Positions 48,401 through 53,612 of a stretch of DNA of 64,000 nt are shown here, piece by piece (the stretch's first letter is position 1; every line of letters begins with the position of its first letter). Location: NCBI GenBank assembly GCA_947359465.1, contig OX375875.1:55609583-55673582 (forward strand), written 5' to 3'. The stretch comes from Metellina segmentata (lineage: Eukaryota; Arthropoda; Arachnida; Araneae; Tetragnathidae). The notes beneath the pieces were generated by a model. The model worked only from the letters and a program-made list of their open reading frames with translations. It made no database searches and was not told the origin of the DNA. The translations under genes were made by a program, and so were the position numbers.

Positions 48401-49702
48401 TGTTACTCTAGTACGACGTTAACTAAAAATTACCAGTTAATTACCGTGTTTTTTTTTTTGTGTAATGGTTGGTGTTTACTTCTTTTCAAGTTGAGAATGA
48501 GCCGTTCGCGAACTCGGATTGCCATGAATATATTTGCTTCGGTAGGGAGATCTGTCCGAAGACTAAACGCGTCCATTGTCAGGGCTATATTTATTTTAAA
48601 CAACGGCGTAGAATATCCGAGATCAAGAAGCTTGACAATGATTCGAATTTTGAGGCTGTTCGTGGATCACCAGCGGAATGTACAGCATATTGCCGAAAGG
48701 ATGGTATATTCGAGGAGTTTGGTACTCTTCCCGCAACTAATGAAGGCAGTAGCAAATTTGCAGATGTACTTGCTGCCGCTAAAACACGGTGACATTGAGA
48801 CCGTTGAGAGAGATTATCCGGGCATCTTCCTCCGTTAAAAGACGAATATTCTTTCGTGCATCGAATTTTCTAGCGATTTATAATGTGGCGACAAAATGAG
48901 GGCAAGTTTCATTTTTCTATACCATTTCGCAAAAAATTACTATCAAATCCATAGAAATTGCTATCAAATCCATAGAAATTACTGCCAAATCCATTTATGC
49001 AAACGTTCACAGTGTGAATTTTGCTACATGGACACCGCGCCATCTTGTTATGGCGATCTCCGAAATCTTGGTTTGGCGACCAAAACAAACGCCTTGGCGC
49101 TACAGTCCCGTTTGCGACCACTCCACCAAAATATTACTATAATTTTTACAGAAATAAGAATGTTACATCCTCATAAAAACTTTGTTGTGATCCAAACAGG
49201 AAGCCAAAAGTGCTGTCACAAAAAAAGTCTTTATATCAAAGCTGTACTTTGAAGTTCTATCAATGAAAATTAGTTTGTCACTATAATCTGAACTTGTTAG
49301 ACACTCAAGTCAATACAGGTTTTGGAATGTGATTTATGTTAAACATTAAAACAGATGAAGGGAAGATTGACAACAAAATCATCGTTTAAAATCGAGAATC
49401 CAATAAATTTTGCAAATATTTCTACTGGATCACTGAAGGTTTAAGGATTCTTCACAGATTTATGCAATTATAGGAAATTCAAGCCCACAATTTTTAAATC
49501 GTAGAAAAGAATCTCAAGCAGAAATTTGTTCCTTTTTGCAATTGAATTATAATCTTCACTCACATGCAACTAAATGCTTTAGCATATTTATACAAAAAAA
49601 AAAATTATTTGATAAGAACCTTGCTGCTGTTCCAAATGAAAATGTCCCGCCGAATGGTTGGTTTTGCGTATTTTGTTGATCACCAGATCCAAAGAGACTC
49701 AT
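24250..49702 (-). CDS. NUP58: NUP58 (NUPL1, nucleoporin p58/p45) homologue, complete
   Basis: Fifteen coding exons on the minus strand, in order: 49620-49702, 47789-47841, 44102-44290, 43943-43999, 43788-43832, 41102-41248, 40939-40960, 40772-40837, 40002-40176, 39835-39914, 38221-38339, 38004-38086, 32293-32500, 30725-30808, 24250-24413. They sum to 1575 nt, 524 residues plus stop, with all phases consistent. The N-terminal part is FG-rich (SLFGSG, FSFG, FGGFG, IFG, FGQ). GLGGVD leads into the coiled-coil core (MSRVSSKNIFKVQELVGTLK, SYRQQIEQLERHLL). The C-terminus is FQLQKPPAGNKRGKR plus WTST. NUP58 forms the central channel complex of the nuclear pore with NUP54 and NUP62; the FG part binds transport receptors. 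Human NUP58 is 599 residues, so this form is shorter mainly in the FG regions. The 5' UTR may contain an intron. Confidence 0.95.
24510..25356 (+). mobile_element. Tc1-like deletion derivative, copy 1
   Basis: Inverted ends CACAGTCCAGTCACATTAAT and complement are flanked by TA. The inside holds a rearranged Tc1-type transposase: an HTH part with GGSISDTANVVNCSHATVVK, then ERRLRRCVWANRRA, then fragments without an intact catalytic triad. It starts one third of a kilobase beyond the NUP58 last exon, in intron 14. It is near-identical to the copy at 58953-59821, sharing the same internal deletions. Confidence 0.85.
25357..27258. other. NUP58 intron 14 sequence, nothing recognised
   Basis: AT-rich intronic sequence. 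I see no exon, RNA gene or transposon landmark. Confidence 0.5.
27259..28077 (-). mobile_element. Helitron, degenerate shortened copy D
   Basis: The 3' end on the minus strand is a decayed version of the Helitron tail (complement of GAGACTCTGCCCCCTGC), with the first palindromes mostly lost. The body shares TCTCGGGAAACCATCTAAGA and AAAAACTCACGGCTGAAGAC with copy A, and it stops at a decayed TTTTTAAAATAGAAAGAT end. About half the length of copy A. Confidence 0.6.
28078..30724. other. NUP58 intron 14 sequence, nothing recognised
   Basis: AT-rich intron with a poly-A tract near 28918 and a poly-G tract near 29695. I found no exon, RNA gene or transposon landmark. Confidence 0.5.
30725..30808 (-). 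CDS. NUP58: NUP58 exon 14
   Basis: Eighty-four bases encoding GAGSHMMLSLNSTRLSALQS and LASYKPL. Conservation is low, but acceptor ATTTCAG, donor GTAAAT and phase all fit. Confidence 0.78.
30809..32292. other. NUP58 intron 13 sequence, nothing recognised
   Basis: AT-rich intron. A short tRNA-like stretch near 32105-32165 (GGGCCCAGTGGGTAAACC) may be a decayed SINE head. Nothing else was recognised. Confidence 0.45.
32293..32500 (-). CDS. NUP58: NUP58 exon 13, end of core
   Basis: It encodes LCKEHFITQRTNQDDMRVFM and YGPSPFAAM, the latter matching the GPxPFxxM block after the core helices. Acceptor TTTTCAG, donor GTACCT. Confidence 0.9.
32799..33110. repeat. Dispersed repeat, copy 1
   Basis: It shares long blocks with 42650-43085, for example CAACTGTCTGAAATGTAAAA, AAATTAAGCAACAATTACAC and GCCAAAACATCAAAATTGGT. 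Both copies end in an AAAGATAGTAAACCC-like segment. No coding capacity or inverted ends were found. The class is unknown. Confidence 0.65.
33756..34460. mobile_element. hAT-type (Charlie-like) MITE
   Basis: Inverted ends TAGAGGTGCACAACCTGCGG and the complement of TAGGGGTGCACAACC are flanked by an 8-bp repeat with one mismatch (CATTAACA / CATTACCA). The CAGGGGTGCACAACC-like terminus is common in hAT elements. No transposase is present. Confidence 0.72.
34490..34735 (-). mobile_element. SINE, divergent copy with head
   Basis: Minus-strand copy that includes the body (complement of ACGTGCACCAGCCCCCATGT) and extends into a diverged tRNA-like head. It lies between two MITEs in NUP58 intron 12. 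Confidence 0.65.
34783..35762. mobile_element. MITE with ACGGCC ends and TA target duplication
   Basis: The ends ACGGCCATATTCACAAGTCT and the complement of ACGGCCGTACTCACAAGTCC are flanked by TA. Both ends carry repeated CGAGTTAACTCG and GGATCA motifs, so each arm can fold on itself. No transposase ORF is present. Confidence 0.7.
35908..37393. mobile_element. hAT-type non-autonomous element with internal satellite
   Basis: The ends TAGGCCTGGACAATGTATCG and the complement of TAGGCCTGGGCGATG are flanked by a perfect CTTGCAAG repeat (35900-35907, 37394-37401). Both ends hold many ATCGAT/GATGTATCG motifs. A 43-bp tandem array sits near the left end. The rest is AT-rich without a transposase. Confidence 0.82.
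36084..36255 (+). repeat. 43-bp tandem repeat
   Basis: Units begin at 36084, 36127, 36170 and 36213 with the pattern CGGTTTCAAACGATGCCACG followed by CAGCCAATCCCAGGGCATCA and TCA. Diverged flanking partial units (36006-36050 and 36256 on) extend the array. Open frames through the array on both strands are by-products of the repeat. Confidence 0.85.
38004..38086 (-). CDS. NUP58: NUP58 exon 12, coiled-coil core
   Basis: It encodes WTAIRKKLHDTFVTLAAHLQ and TIHQEVQ, the next core helix. Acceptor CTACAG, donor GTAAGC. Confidence 0.9.
38221..38339 (-). CDS. NUP58: NUP58 exon 11, coiled-coil core
   Basis: It encodes YFHNLANSFEKQMQSYRQQI and EQLERHLLSL. The YRQQIEQLE motif is highly characteristic of NUP58. 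Donor GTTTGA is weak, but the phase fits exon 12. Confidence 0.9.
39030..39266 (-). pseudogene. hAT transposase C-terminal fragment
   Basis: The 78-codon piece contains LPKIMLSVPHRNASYERIFS followed by MVRKNQTESRSRM, matching the hAT C-terminal dimerisation region (PxSxAxxERxFSxxRxxxT). No other transposase part is adjacent. It lies in NUP58 intron 10. Confidence 0.7.
39835..39914 (-). CDS. NUP58: NUP58 exon 10, coiled-coil core
   Basis: It encodes ELKNAEIAQRTKDALTAMQY and ENNAPTE, matching the core helices. Donor GTATGT. Confidence 0.88.
40002..40176 (-). CDS. NUP58: NUP58 exon 9, coiled-coil core
   Basis: It encodes KYVKQQKAIREEMSRVSSKN, IFKVQELVGTLKQQL and SNGLQRNAKAIVKLKEESNQ. This is the start of the alpha-helical region that pairs with NUP62 and NUP54. 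Confidence 0.93.
40261..40715. mobile_element. MITE with 8-bp target duplication
   Basis: Ends TACATGCCAACCTCC and the complement of CATATCTGCCAACTC are flanked by ATAAAGCA on both sides (40253-40260, 40716-40723). It fits a hAT-type MITE and sits in the 0.6-kb intron between NUP58 exons 8 and 9. A solitary similar end occurs at 41942. Confidence 0.65.
40772..40837 (-). CDS. NUP58: NUP58 exon 8
   Basis: Sixty-six bases encoding DGKAAKELQIPSEISVTVES, the linker directly before the coiled-coil core. Donor GTAAGT. Confidence 0.85.
40939..40960 (-). CDS. NUP58: NUP58 exon 7, 22-nt microexon
   Basis: Acceptor TTTTACAG, donor GTAAGC. It encodes TNTPNKK across phases that fit both neighbours. Without it the frame from exon 6 to exon 8 is broken (1 + 1 instead of 2 + 1 bases), which supports the microexon. 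Confidence 0.78.
41102..41248 (-). CDS. NUP58: NUP58 exon 6, end of FG region
   Basis: It encodes AGGFGNPVTSNSTFGVGSLV and then AAIGLGGVDIQASSGLS. GLGGxD is the conserved transition from the FG region to the structured core. Confidence 0.9.
41478..41902. mobile_element. hAT-type MITE with 8-bp target duplication
   Basis: Ends TAAGGATACGACATTGATG and the complement of TAGGGATGCGACATCGAT are flanked by perfect CAATGCAC repeats (41470-41477, 41903-41910). It contains many inverted ACATCGATGTT motifs and an extra internal copy of the end, TAGGGATGCGACATC, at about 41678. Confidence 0.82.
41997..42646 (+). mobile_element. Tc1-like element, internally deleted
   Basis: Ends CTGTTTGTGAAAAGTGCAAC and the complement of CTGTTTGTAAAAATTGCAAC lie 650 bp apart, with TA at the right side (changed to AA at the left). 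The ORF at 42214-42600 starts MPYKQLTEFKQGCMIGLHKS and GHSYREIPNRSGRNATTV, the HTH DNA-binding part of a Tc1 transposase. The catalytic part is missing. Confidence 0.75.
42650..43085. repeat. Dispersed repeat, copy 2
   Basis: Related over several blocks to 32799-33110 and directly abutting the Tc1-like element on the left. It carries about 120 bp (near 42850-42970) not found in copy 1. Confidence 0.6.
43788..43832 (-). CDS. NUP58: NUP58 exon 5, FG-like unit
   Basis: Forty-five bases encoding PALGQTSTAPAGGF. The donor GTGAGT leaves one base that completes a Cys codon with exon 6. The unit matches exon 4. Confidence 0.8.
43943..43999 (-). CDS. NUP58: NUP58 exon 4, FG repeats
   Basis: Fifty-seven bases encoding STLGQTATTSAGGGFSFG. 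It resembles exon 5 (ALGQTSTAPAGGF) and the end of exon 3 (FGQTTTTPAGGGFSFG), so these exons look like duplicates of one unit. Confidence 0.85.
44102..44290 (-). CDS. NUP58: NUP58 exon 3, FG repeats
   Basis: The longest FG exon. It encodes GTSTAFGGFGAATSTTSSIF, then GTTQTAP, FPTFGQ and GGGFSFG. Ser/Thr/Gly/Phe composition marks the intrinsically disordered barrier region. Confidence 0.92.
44679..46749. mobile_element. CAGGGGT-type DNA element, ~2.07 kb, non-coding
   Basis: Begins CAGGGGTAAAAACAGTCAAA and ends TTTTCACCCCTG; TATATA occurs directly outside both ends. A second, truncated copy lies at 62941-63655. It contains a nested PIF/Harbinger MITE. No transposase was recognised. It occupies part of NUP58 intron 2. 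Confidence 0.65.
45453..45760. mobile_element. PIF/Harbinger-type MITE
   Basis: Near-identical inverted ends (GGCCCGGTACACATCCGGTT / complement of GGCCCGGTGTACACATCCAG) are flanked by TAA on both sides. The 3-bp TWA duplication and GGCCCGGT end fit PIF/Harbinger. A diverged similar end (GGTGCACACACCCGGTTTTT) occurs near 19829. Confidence 0.8.
46860..47776 (+). mobile_element. piggyBac-type element, internally deleted
   Basis: It starts TTAA|CCCGCGAGCACATT and ends GTGCTTGCGGG|TAAA, so the left side has the TTAA target and the right side a one-base variant. An N-terminal transposase-like piece (47080-47280, starting MAWYLSYNDKMKRLRSLLEK, acidic) and a decayed C-terminal cysteine-rich domain (CADCPNKKDRKTKHL) near 47490 remain; the DDD catalytic core is gone. 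Its right end lies 12 bases from the NUP58 exon 2 donor site. Confidence 0.75.
47789..47841 (-). CDS. NUP58: NUP58 exon 2
   Basis: Acceptor ATTGCAG, donor GTAAGT. It encodes SAPTNLTSQAGGTPNLL, typical of the low-complexity FG region. The end of a piggyBac-type element sits 12 bases into the downstream intron. Confidence 0.85.
48394..48447 (+). mobile_element. SINE 3' tail fragment
   Basis: GCCTGTTGTGTTACTCTAGT and ACGACGTTAACTAAAAATTA match the 3' end of the SINE at 13052. Only the last 50 bases or so are present, directly upstream of the Rep fragment. Confidence 0.7.
48466..48894 (+). pseudogene. Endogenous CRESS-DNA-virus-type Rep (HUH endonuclease domain), broken
   Basis: The open piece 48466-48789 shows the order of rolling-circle Rep motifs: motif I-like VFTSFQ, motif II VHCQGYIYF with only the first His of the usual HUH pair clear, and motif III AYCRKDG with the catalytic Tyr at 48688-48690 and Lys at 48697-48699. 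RGSPAE and FEEFGTLP flank motif III as in circular Rep-encoding ssDNA (Cressdnaviricota) proteins. Breaks: no Met start, an in-frame TAA at 48463-48465 directly before it, a frame change at about 48780, and a stop at 48836-48838 in the second frame, after which about 18 more codons continue to 48894. No SF3 helicase Walker motifs follow, so only the nuclease half is present. Such proteins nick and join at the viral origin. An alternative source is a rolling-circle plasmid or transposon Rep. It is unlikely to be functional. Confidence 0.8.
49620..49702 (-). CDS. NUP58: NUP58 exon 1 (start codon)
   Basis: ATG at 49702 starts MSLFGSGDQQNTQNQPFGGT then FSFGTAA, an FG-repeat start. The donor is AAG|GTTCTT. 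Just upstream of the ATG a pyrimidine-rich tract ending in GACAG could be an acceptor of a 5' UTR intron. Confidence 0.88.
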
Positions 49703-49952
49703 GGTTACAATACAAAATCAATTTTGCTGTCAAAATAATAAATTTATAAAAGAGTTCAGTAACACTTAATCATTAGTTCAAACACATGCCAGCGCAATTG
49801 AAAAACCACAAAACAAATCAAAAGTTAAAATTTGAATCCATTGCCAGATTGAACAGTTAGAAGAACTTGGCAGATCCCCAGAGTTAATGGACCTCAGTAA
49901 CCTTATAAGAGTGGCGACATCCATGGGCGACATACGGGAAACACTTTCTGGT
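49703..49952 (-). promoter_or_regulatory. NUP58 5' flank, putative UTR/promoter region
   Basis: This short stretch between the start codon and the MULE-like element must hold the start of NUP58 transcription or a 5' UTR intron. No TATA box or CpG cluster stands out. The placement is inferred from position only. Confidence 0.3.
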
Positions 49953-51505
49953 ACAAGAGTCTTACCGCAACTCTATCCCGTGGAACCATTTTTAAACTGC
50001 GCATGCGCGAACTGTTAAGTATACGCAAGGCGTGGCTTATCTGACATGAGTAGGTTCACCCTGGTTTCGAGAGTATGAGTGTAAAAACATTGGGGGGGGG
50101 GGGGATTTCTGTGTTTTGTTAGGACTTGGGGCTAAAATTTATTTTCGATTTAGAAGAACGGAAAAATACCAGATCCTGGAATAGAAGAGAAGCAGATACA
50201 GATAGATTTTTTGATGTGGTGAGAAGGAAACTATGACAATTAGATACTTGTTAAAAAGATAATTTGAAGTGAACAGTTGGGACCTATCTTAATTAATTAG
50301 AAATTTTATTTGAATTAAATGTGTTGTCCGCAAATGCAGTTATAAATTTTTTGTATTATGTGGAATCTCAGCTCTTATGGTAGAACGTTTTCAACAAATC
50401 ATAATGGTAACTAGCACTTTATGTACACGCATATCTAATCAGCCCACGCGGAGAAAACAATGATATTTAAAGGGTGGTTTTCAGAGGATTTCAGTTGCTC
50501 TATAATGTGAAATTATTCACTTCTGAGTAAGTTACTATTTAATATGACCTCCAGGCATTTGGTATCTGCTGCATGTAATTGTTAAATTGTGGCTACCCAA
50601 TAATTTTTCTATTTTATTTTAATGTGATAACATCATTGTTGTTAAGAGTGTATTGATTTATAAACAGCATCACAGTTTGCATAGTGATAGCAGAATTGTT
50701 ATACAACTGTACTTTTTTGTTAATGCTAGAAATTGGATTTGTGGCATTGGGTCATCTTGGGACATATTATGCCAAACTCAAGATTAAAAAAAATCAAATA
50801 TATAATATAATAAAAAAGTGAAATGAATCAAAACATAATGTATGAATACTATGTAAAATTATATGTGATATATAAAACCAATGTCATGTAAAAAGCTAAA
50901 AATATTTGGATGAGGATTCTCTCCAATCATGTCTTCTAAAACCAAGGTATATGAATTAAAATTCTTAAGTCGTTGCCTATTAAAATTAGAACATTCTACT
51001 AAAATGTGTTTTACAGTTAGTGGGCAAATGCAGTAATTGCAAATGGGATGATCTTCTCCGAGGAGGAGGTGTCTGTGGGTTATCCGCGTATGCCCAATAC
51101 GGAGTCGAGTGATTTCCATTCCGCTATATTTGGTTTAATAGCGTAAAGTTTATTCTCCATTTGTTCGTTCCAATCGTTCTGCCATTTTTCCTCTAAAAAT
51201 TTATAAATGAAAGATTTTATGTCACGATAAGGGATGGTATGGTGAATATTATTTACGGCCGATTTGGCGGCTTTGTCGACAGTCTCATTTCCTGCTATAC
51301 CAACATGAGATGGAATTTTTTGGGAAATTTTTTCACTGTGTTCCCGCTCATGCTTTTATACTCACATACTCTCGAAATCAGAGTAATTGAAATCTAGTTC
51401 TAGTCCCTCCCGTCAGATAAGCCACACCTTCCATATACTTAAACAGTTTGCGCATGCGTAGTTTAAAAATGGTTCCACGGGATAGAGTTGCGGTAAGACT
51501 CTTCT
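49953..51505. mobile_element. MULE-like element with 9-bp target duplication
   Basis: Inverted arms of about 150 bp (AGAGTCTTACCGCAACTCTA at the left end and its complement at the right) are flanked by perfect CTTTCTGGT repeats (49944-49952, 51506-51514). Long TIRs with a 9-bp duplication fit Mutator-like elements. It has no transposase of its own; the only coding remnant is a LINE piece. A poly-G tract lies at about 50092. Confidence 0.75.
50830..51335 (-). pseudogene. LINE pol C-terminus (RNase H and terminal domain) fragment
   Basis: On the minus strand, IPSHVGIAGNETVDKAAKSA matches the last Asp motif of LINE-encoded RNase H. After a frameshift near 51120, ITRLRIGHTRITHRHLLLGE with PICNYCICPLTVKHILVECS is the Cys/His terminal domain typical of Jockey/I-type LINEs. 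Reverse transcriptase and endonuclease are missing. It sits inside the MULE-like element. Confidence 0.8.
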
Positions 51506-51962
51506 CTTTCTGGTTCGAGAAAAACGTGTGTATATTAAATTAAAAAGAAAATATAGCTTATTCATGTTCCATTTTGTGTTCTAGAATGTTTATTTATTAT
51601 TATTTTAGTGTTTTGTCAGTACAATGAAGACTTTTTAAGTAAATAGCTTTTTTTAGAACAACATGGTGTTTCCCGCAATCTAAGTTAGCGCGTGTGCAAC
51701 CCACACATCTCATCAATTACGCAAGTAATTGAGCGTTTATGATTCATTTATACCGAATGTATCCATATTATAACAATCATATGCTTTTTGTTCTCCTTGA
51801 AATGATATAATAATTCGCCCAGCAAACTTCTTTGAGACGATTCTGGTAGAAAAACGGCTGTCGCGCATGCGCCAAATTCGGTCCCTTGTCGCCAGGCTTA
51901 TTATATAAGCACTCTACAGTAACCCAGTTGGTTGTTATAGATAAGCAAATGAAGGATTGCGA

Positions 51963-52038
51963 GTTGGGTAATTGGTAATTTTATAATTCGCGTAATACTA
52001 GAGCAACACAACGGGTTATTGACAACGTCCGGGAACAA
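51963..52038 (-). mobile_element. SINE tail fragment
   Basis: Minus-strand match to the SINE 3' end (complement of ACTAGAGCAACACAACGGGT and GTCCGGGAACAATC). It breaks off at about 52038. Confidence 0.65.
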
Positions 52039-52272
52039 TCTGTTGGATTTATACTCTACCCTGATTATTATTTTTGTTTTGATATATTTGTTAAGTTGCG
52101 AAAGGCAACATTCTAGTTTTTTGTGAATACGTAGATAATGGCTTTTGAAGTTACTTTCAGAATTTTGCTAAAGAAAGTTTTGTATTATTTACACCATAAA
52201 TGCTGCTAGAGGCACTCTAATGCTGCTGAGTGTTATTTTGTGATTTAAAGCAGAGTGTACGTGTGAGAACTG

Positions 52273-52449
52273 GGTGGAGTGGTCGTTCACGGTAAGAAGG
52301 CGATTTGTCGCTAAATATGGTAATTTTCACCTTTTGCGGATTTCCTTCACATCTGCAGTTTTTGTTATGGCAACCCTATCTGCTGTTATGGAATTCGGCC
52401 GCCATCTTGATTTGGCGACAAACGTCTTACCGTGAACGACCACTCCACC
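52273..52449. mobile_element. 177-bp MITE, short relative of the Rep-bearing element
   Basis: The ends GGTGGAGTGGTCGTTCACGG are inverted over about 27 bp and flanked by perfect GAGAACTG repeats (52265-52272, 52450-52457). It shares the first and last bases and TTTTTGTTATGGCAACCCTA, GCCATCTTG and TTTGGCGAC with the element at 48086, so they are one family with different cargo. Confidence 0.85.
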
Positions 52450-52599
52450 GAGAACTGTAAATAAAATGTTTGAGTACTTGTGATATAAGGCTTTTTATGG
52501 AACAGTTGACTACACCAATTACACTCTGGATTACTTCTGATTCCGAAATCCAAAACGGAACACAATCTCTTAAAGAGAAAGATTGCGAGTTGTGAACAC

Positions 52600-52731
52600 G
52601 GGGGTTGAGGCACGTTAAATATGTCATGTATCTTTCTTCATCAACGTGTCATTTGGAGAATAAAGTGACAGCAAAGGTATTACCTTGTCATCTGCTGACT
52701 ATGGTTCAAAATTGCGTGGTTTGTCCTCGCT
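52600..52731 (+). mobile_element. SINE middle fragment
   Basis: Matches the body GGTGCACCTTAAATCTGTCA and GGTTCAAAATTGCGTGG of the SINE family. It stops exactly where the 5-kb TA-flanked element begins, so that element may have interrupted it. Confidence 0.6.
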
Positions 52732-53227
52732 AGGTACAGTCAGCCAAATATAAATTCGAACAACATAACTATTTCAAAAACATTAAATTGTGGCAACGCT
52801 AGCATTTAAATGTTATCGTTGCCACAACTTAATGTTTTGAAATGGTTCCGTTGTTCGAATTCACATCCGCCCCCTTTAGATTAATTTTATTACATGTCTG
52901 ATTGTTGATTAACATTCATTTAAAATTCCGTCATGTCCTCGCATCTGCCCCTTTTGCTAATAGAATATTTTCAGAAATATGTAAGATAATGTTGCGTTTA
53001 ATTAATCCTTTGACTCAACAAGATGTTGGGACCATTTCTATATGTATTTCAATAACATTGTTAATTATTTAAAAAAAATTTTAGTCTGGCAACAGATTTA
53101 ACATATACCAGCATACAAAAACTTTAAAACCTAAGGTATTACATTGGTTTGTTTACAATCTGGTTGGATTCACATTTAAGAACAAAGAAAGCTTTCAAAA
53201 ACATTATCCTAACTTAAAATAATCTTT

Positions 53228-53334
53228 CAATTACAGGAAAAGCTTAACCTTCATTATTTTGCTAAGATAGATCCAATCTTAAGATTGGATCTACCTTAGC
53301 AAAATAATGAAGGGTTAAGCTATCTCTGTAATTG
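53228..53334. repeat. Near-perfect 107-bp palindrome without spacer
   Basis: The arms meet at CCAATCTT|AAGATTGG with no loop. Within them TTAACCTTCATTATTTTGC faces GCAAAATAATGAAGGGTTAA, so the central 73 bp have TTAA at both borders like a minimal piggyBac-type MITE. The palindrome extends, less perfectly, past the TTAA. Confidence 0.8.
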
Positions 53335-53612
53335 AATAATAAATTCTTGTCGATAGAATTTTTTTTTCTTCCAAATTGTTTTATTTTTCATGTAATGCTA
53401 ACAGATGTCTAACTAACATGATCACATAATTTAAATCAAATTATCAGCTGCATTGACCTGTGATAAGTGTTGATAATAATTGTAAATGACAGTATATTTA
53501 ACATTTACCAGCGTAAAAAACTTTTCAAAACAGTTATAACATTGTTTCATTTCAAATAAAAATAGGTGACACTCGTTTTGAATGTATTTAAAATAAATGA
53601 CAAGCTTATAAA

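Larger units (their letters stand above)
48086..49127 (+). mobile_element. TIR element carrying a CRESS-type Rep fragment
   Basis: The ends GGTGGAGTGGTAGCAAACGG and the complement of GGTGGAGTGGTCGCAAACGG are flanked by perfect AAAATATT repeats (48078-48085, 49128-49135). A 24-bp TIR and an 8-bp duplication make it a DNA transposon-like unit. Its contents, left to right, are sequence shared with the small relative at 52273 (TTTTATGGCAACCCTAT), an AT-rich stretch with two ATTGG motifs, a SINE tail, the Rep fragment, and a 21-bp tandem repeat (TATCAAATCCATAGAAATTG) near 48940. No DDE transposase is present. It lies in intron 1 of NUP58. Confidence 0.82.
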
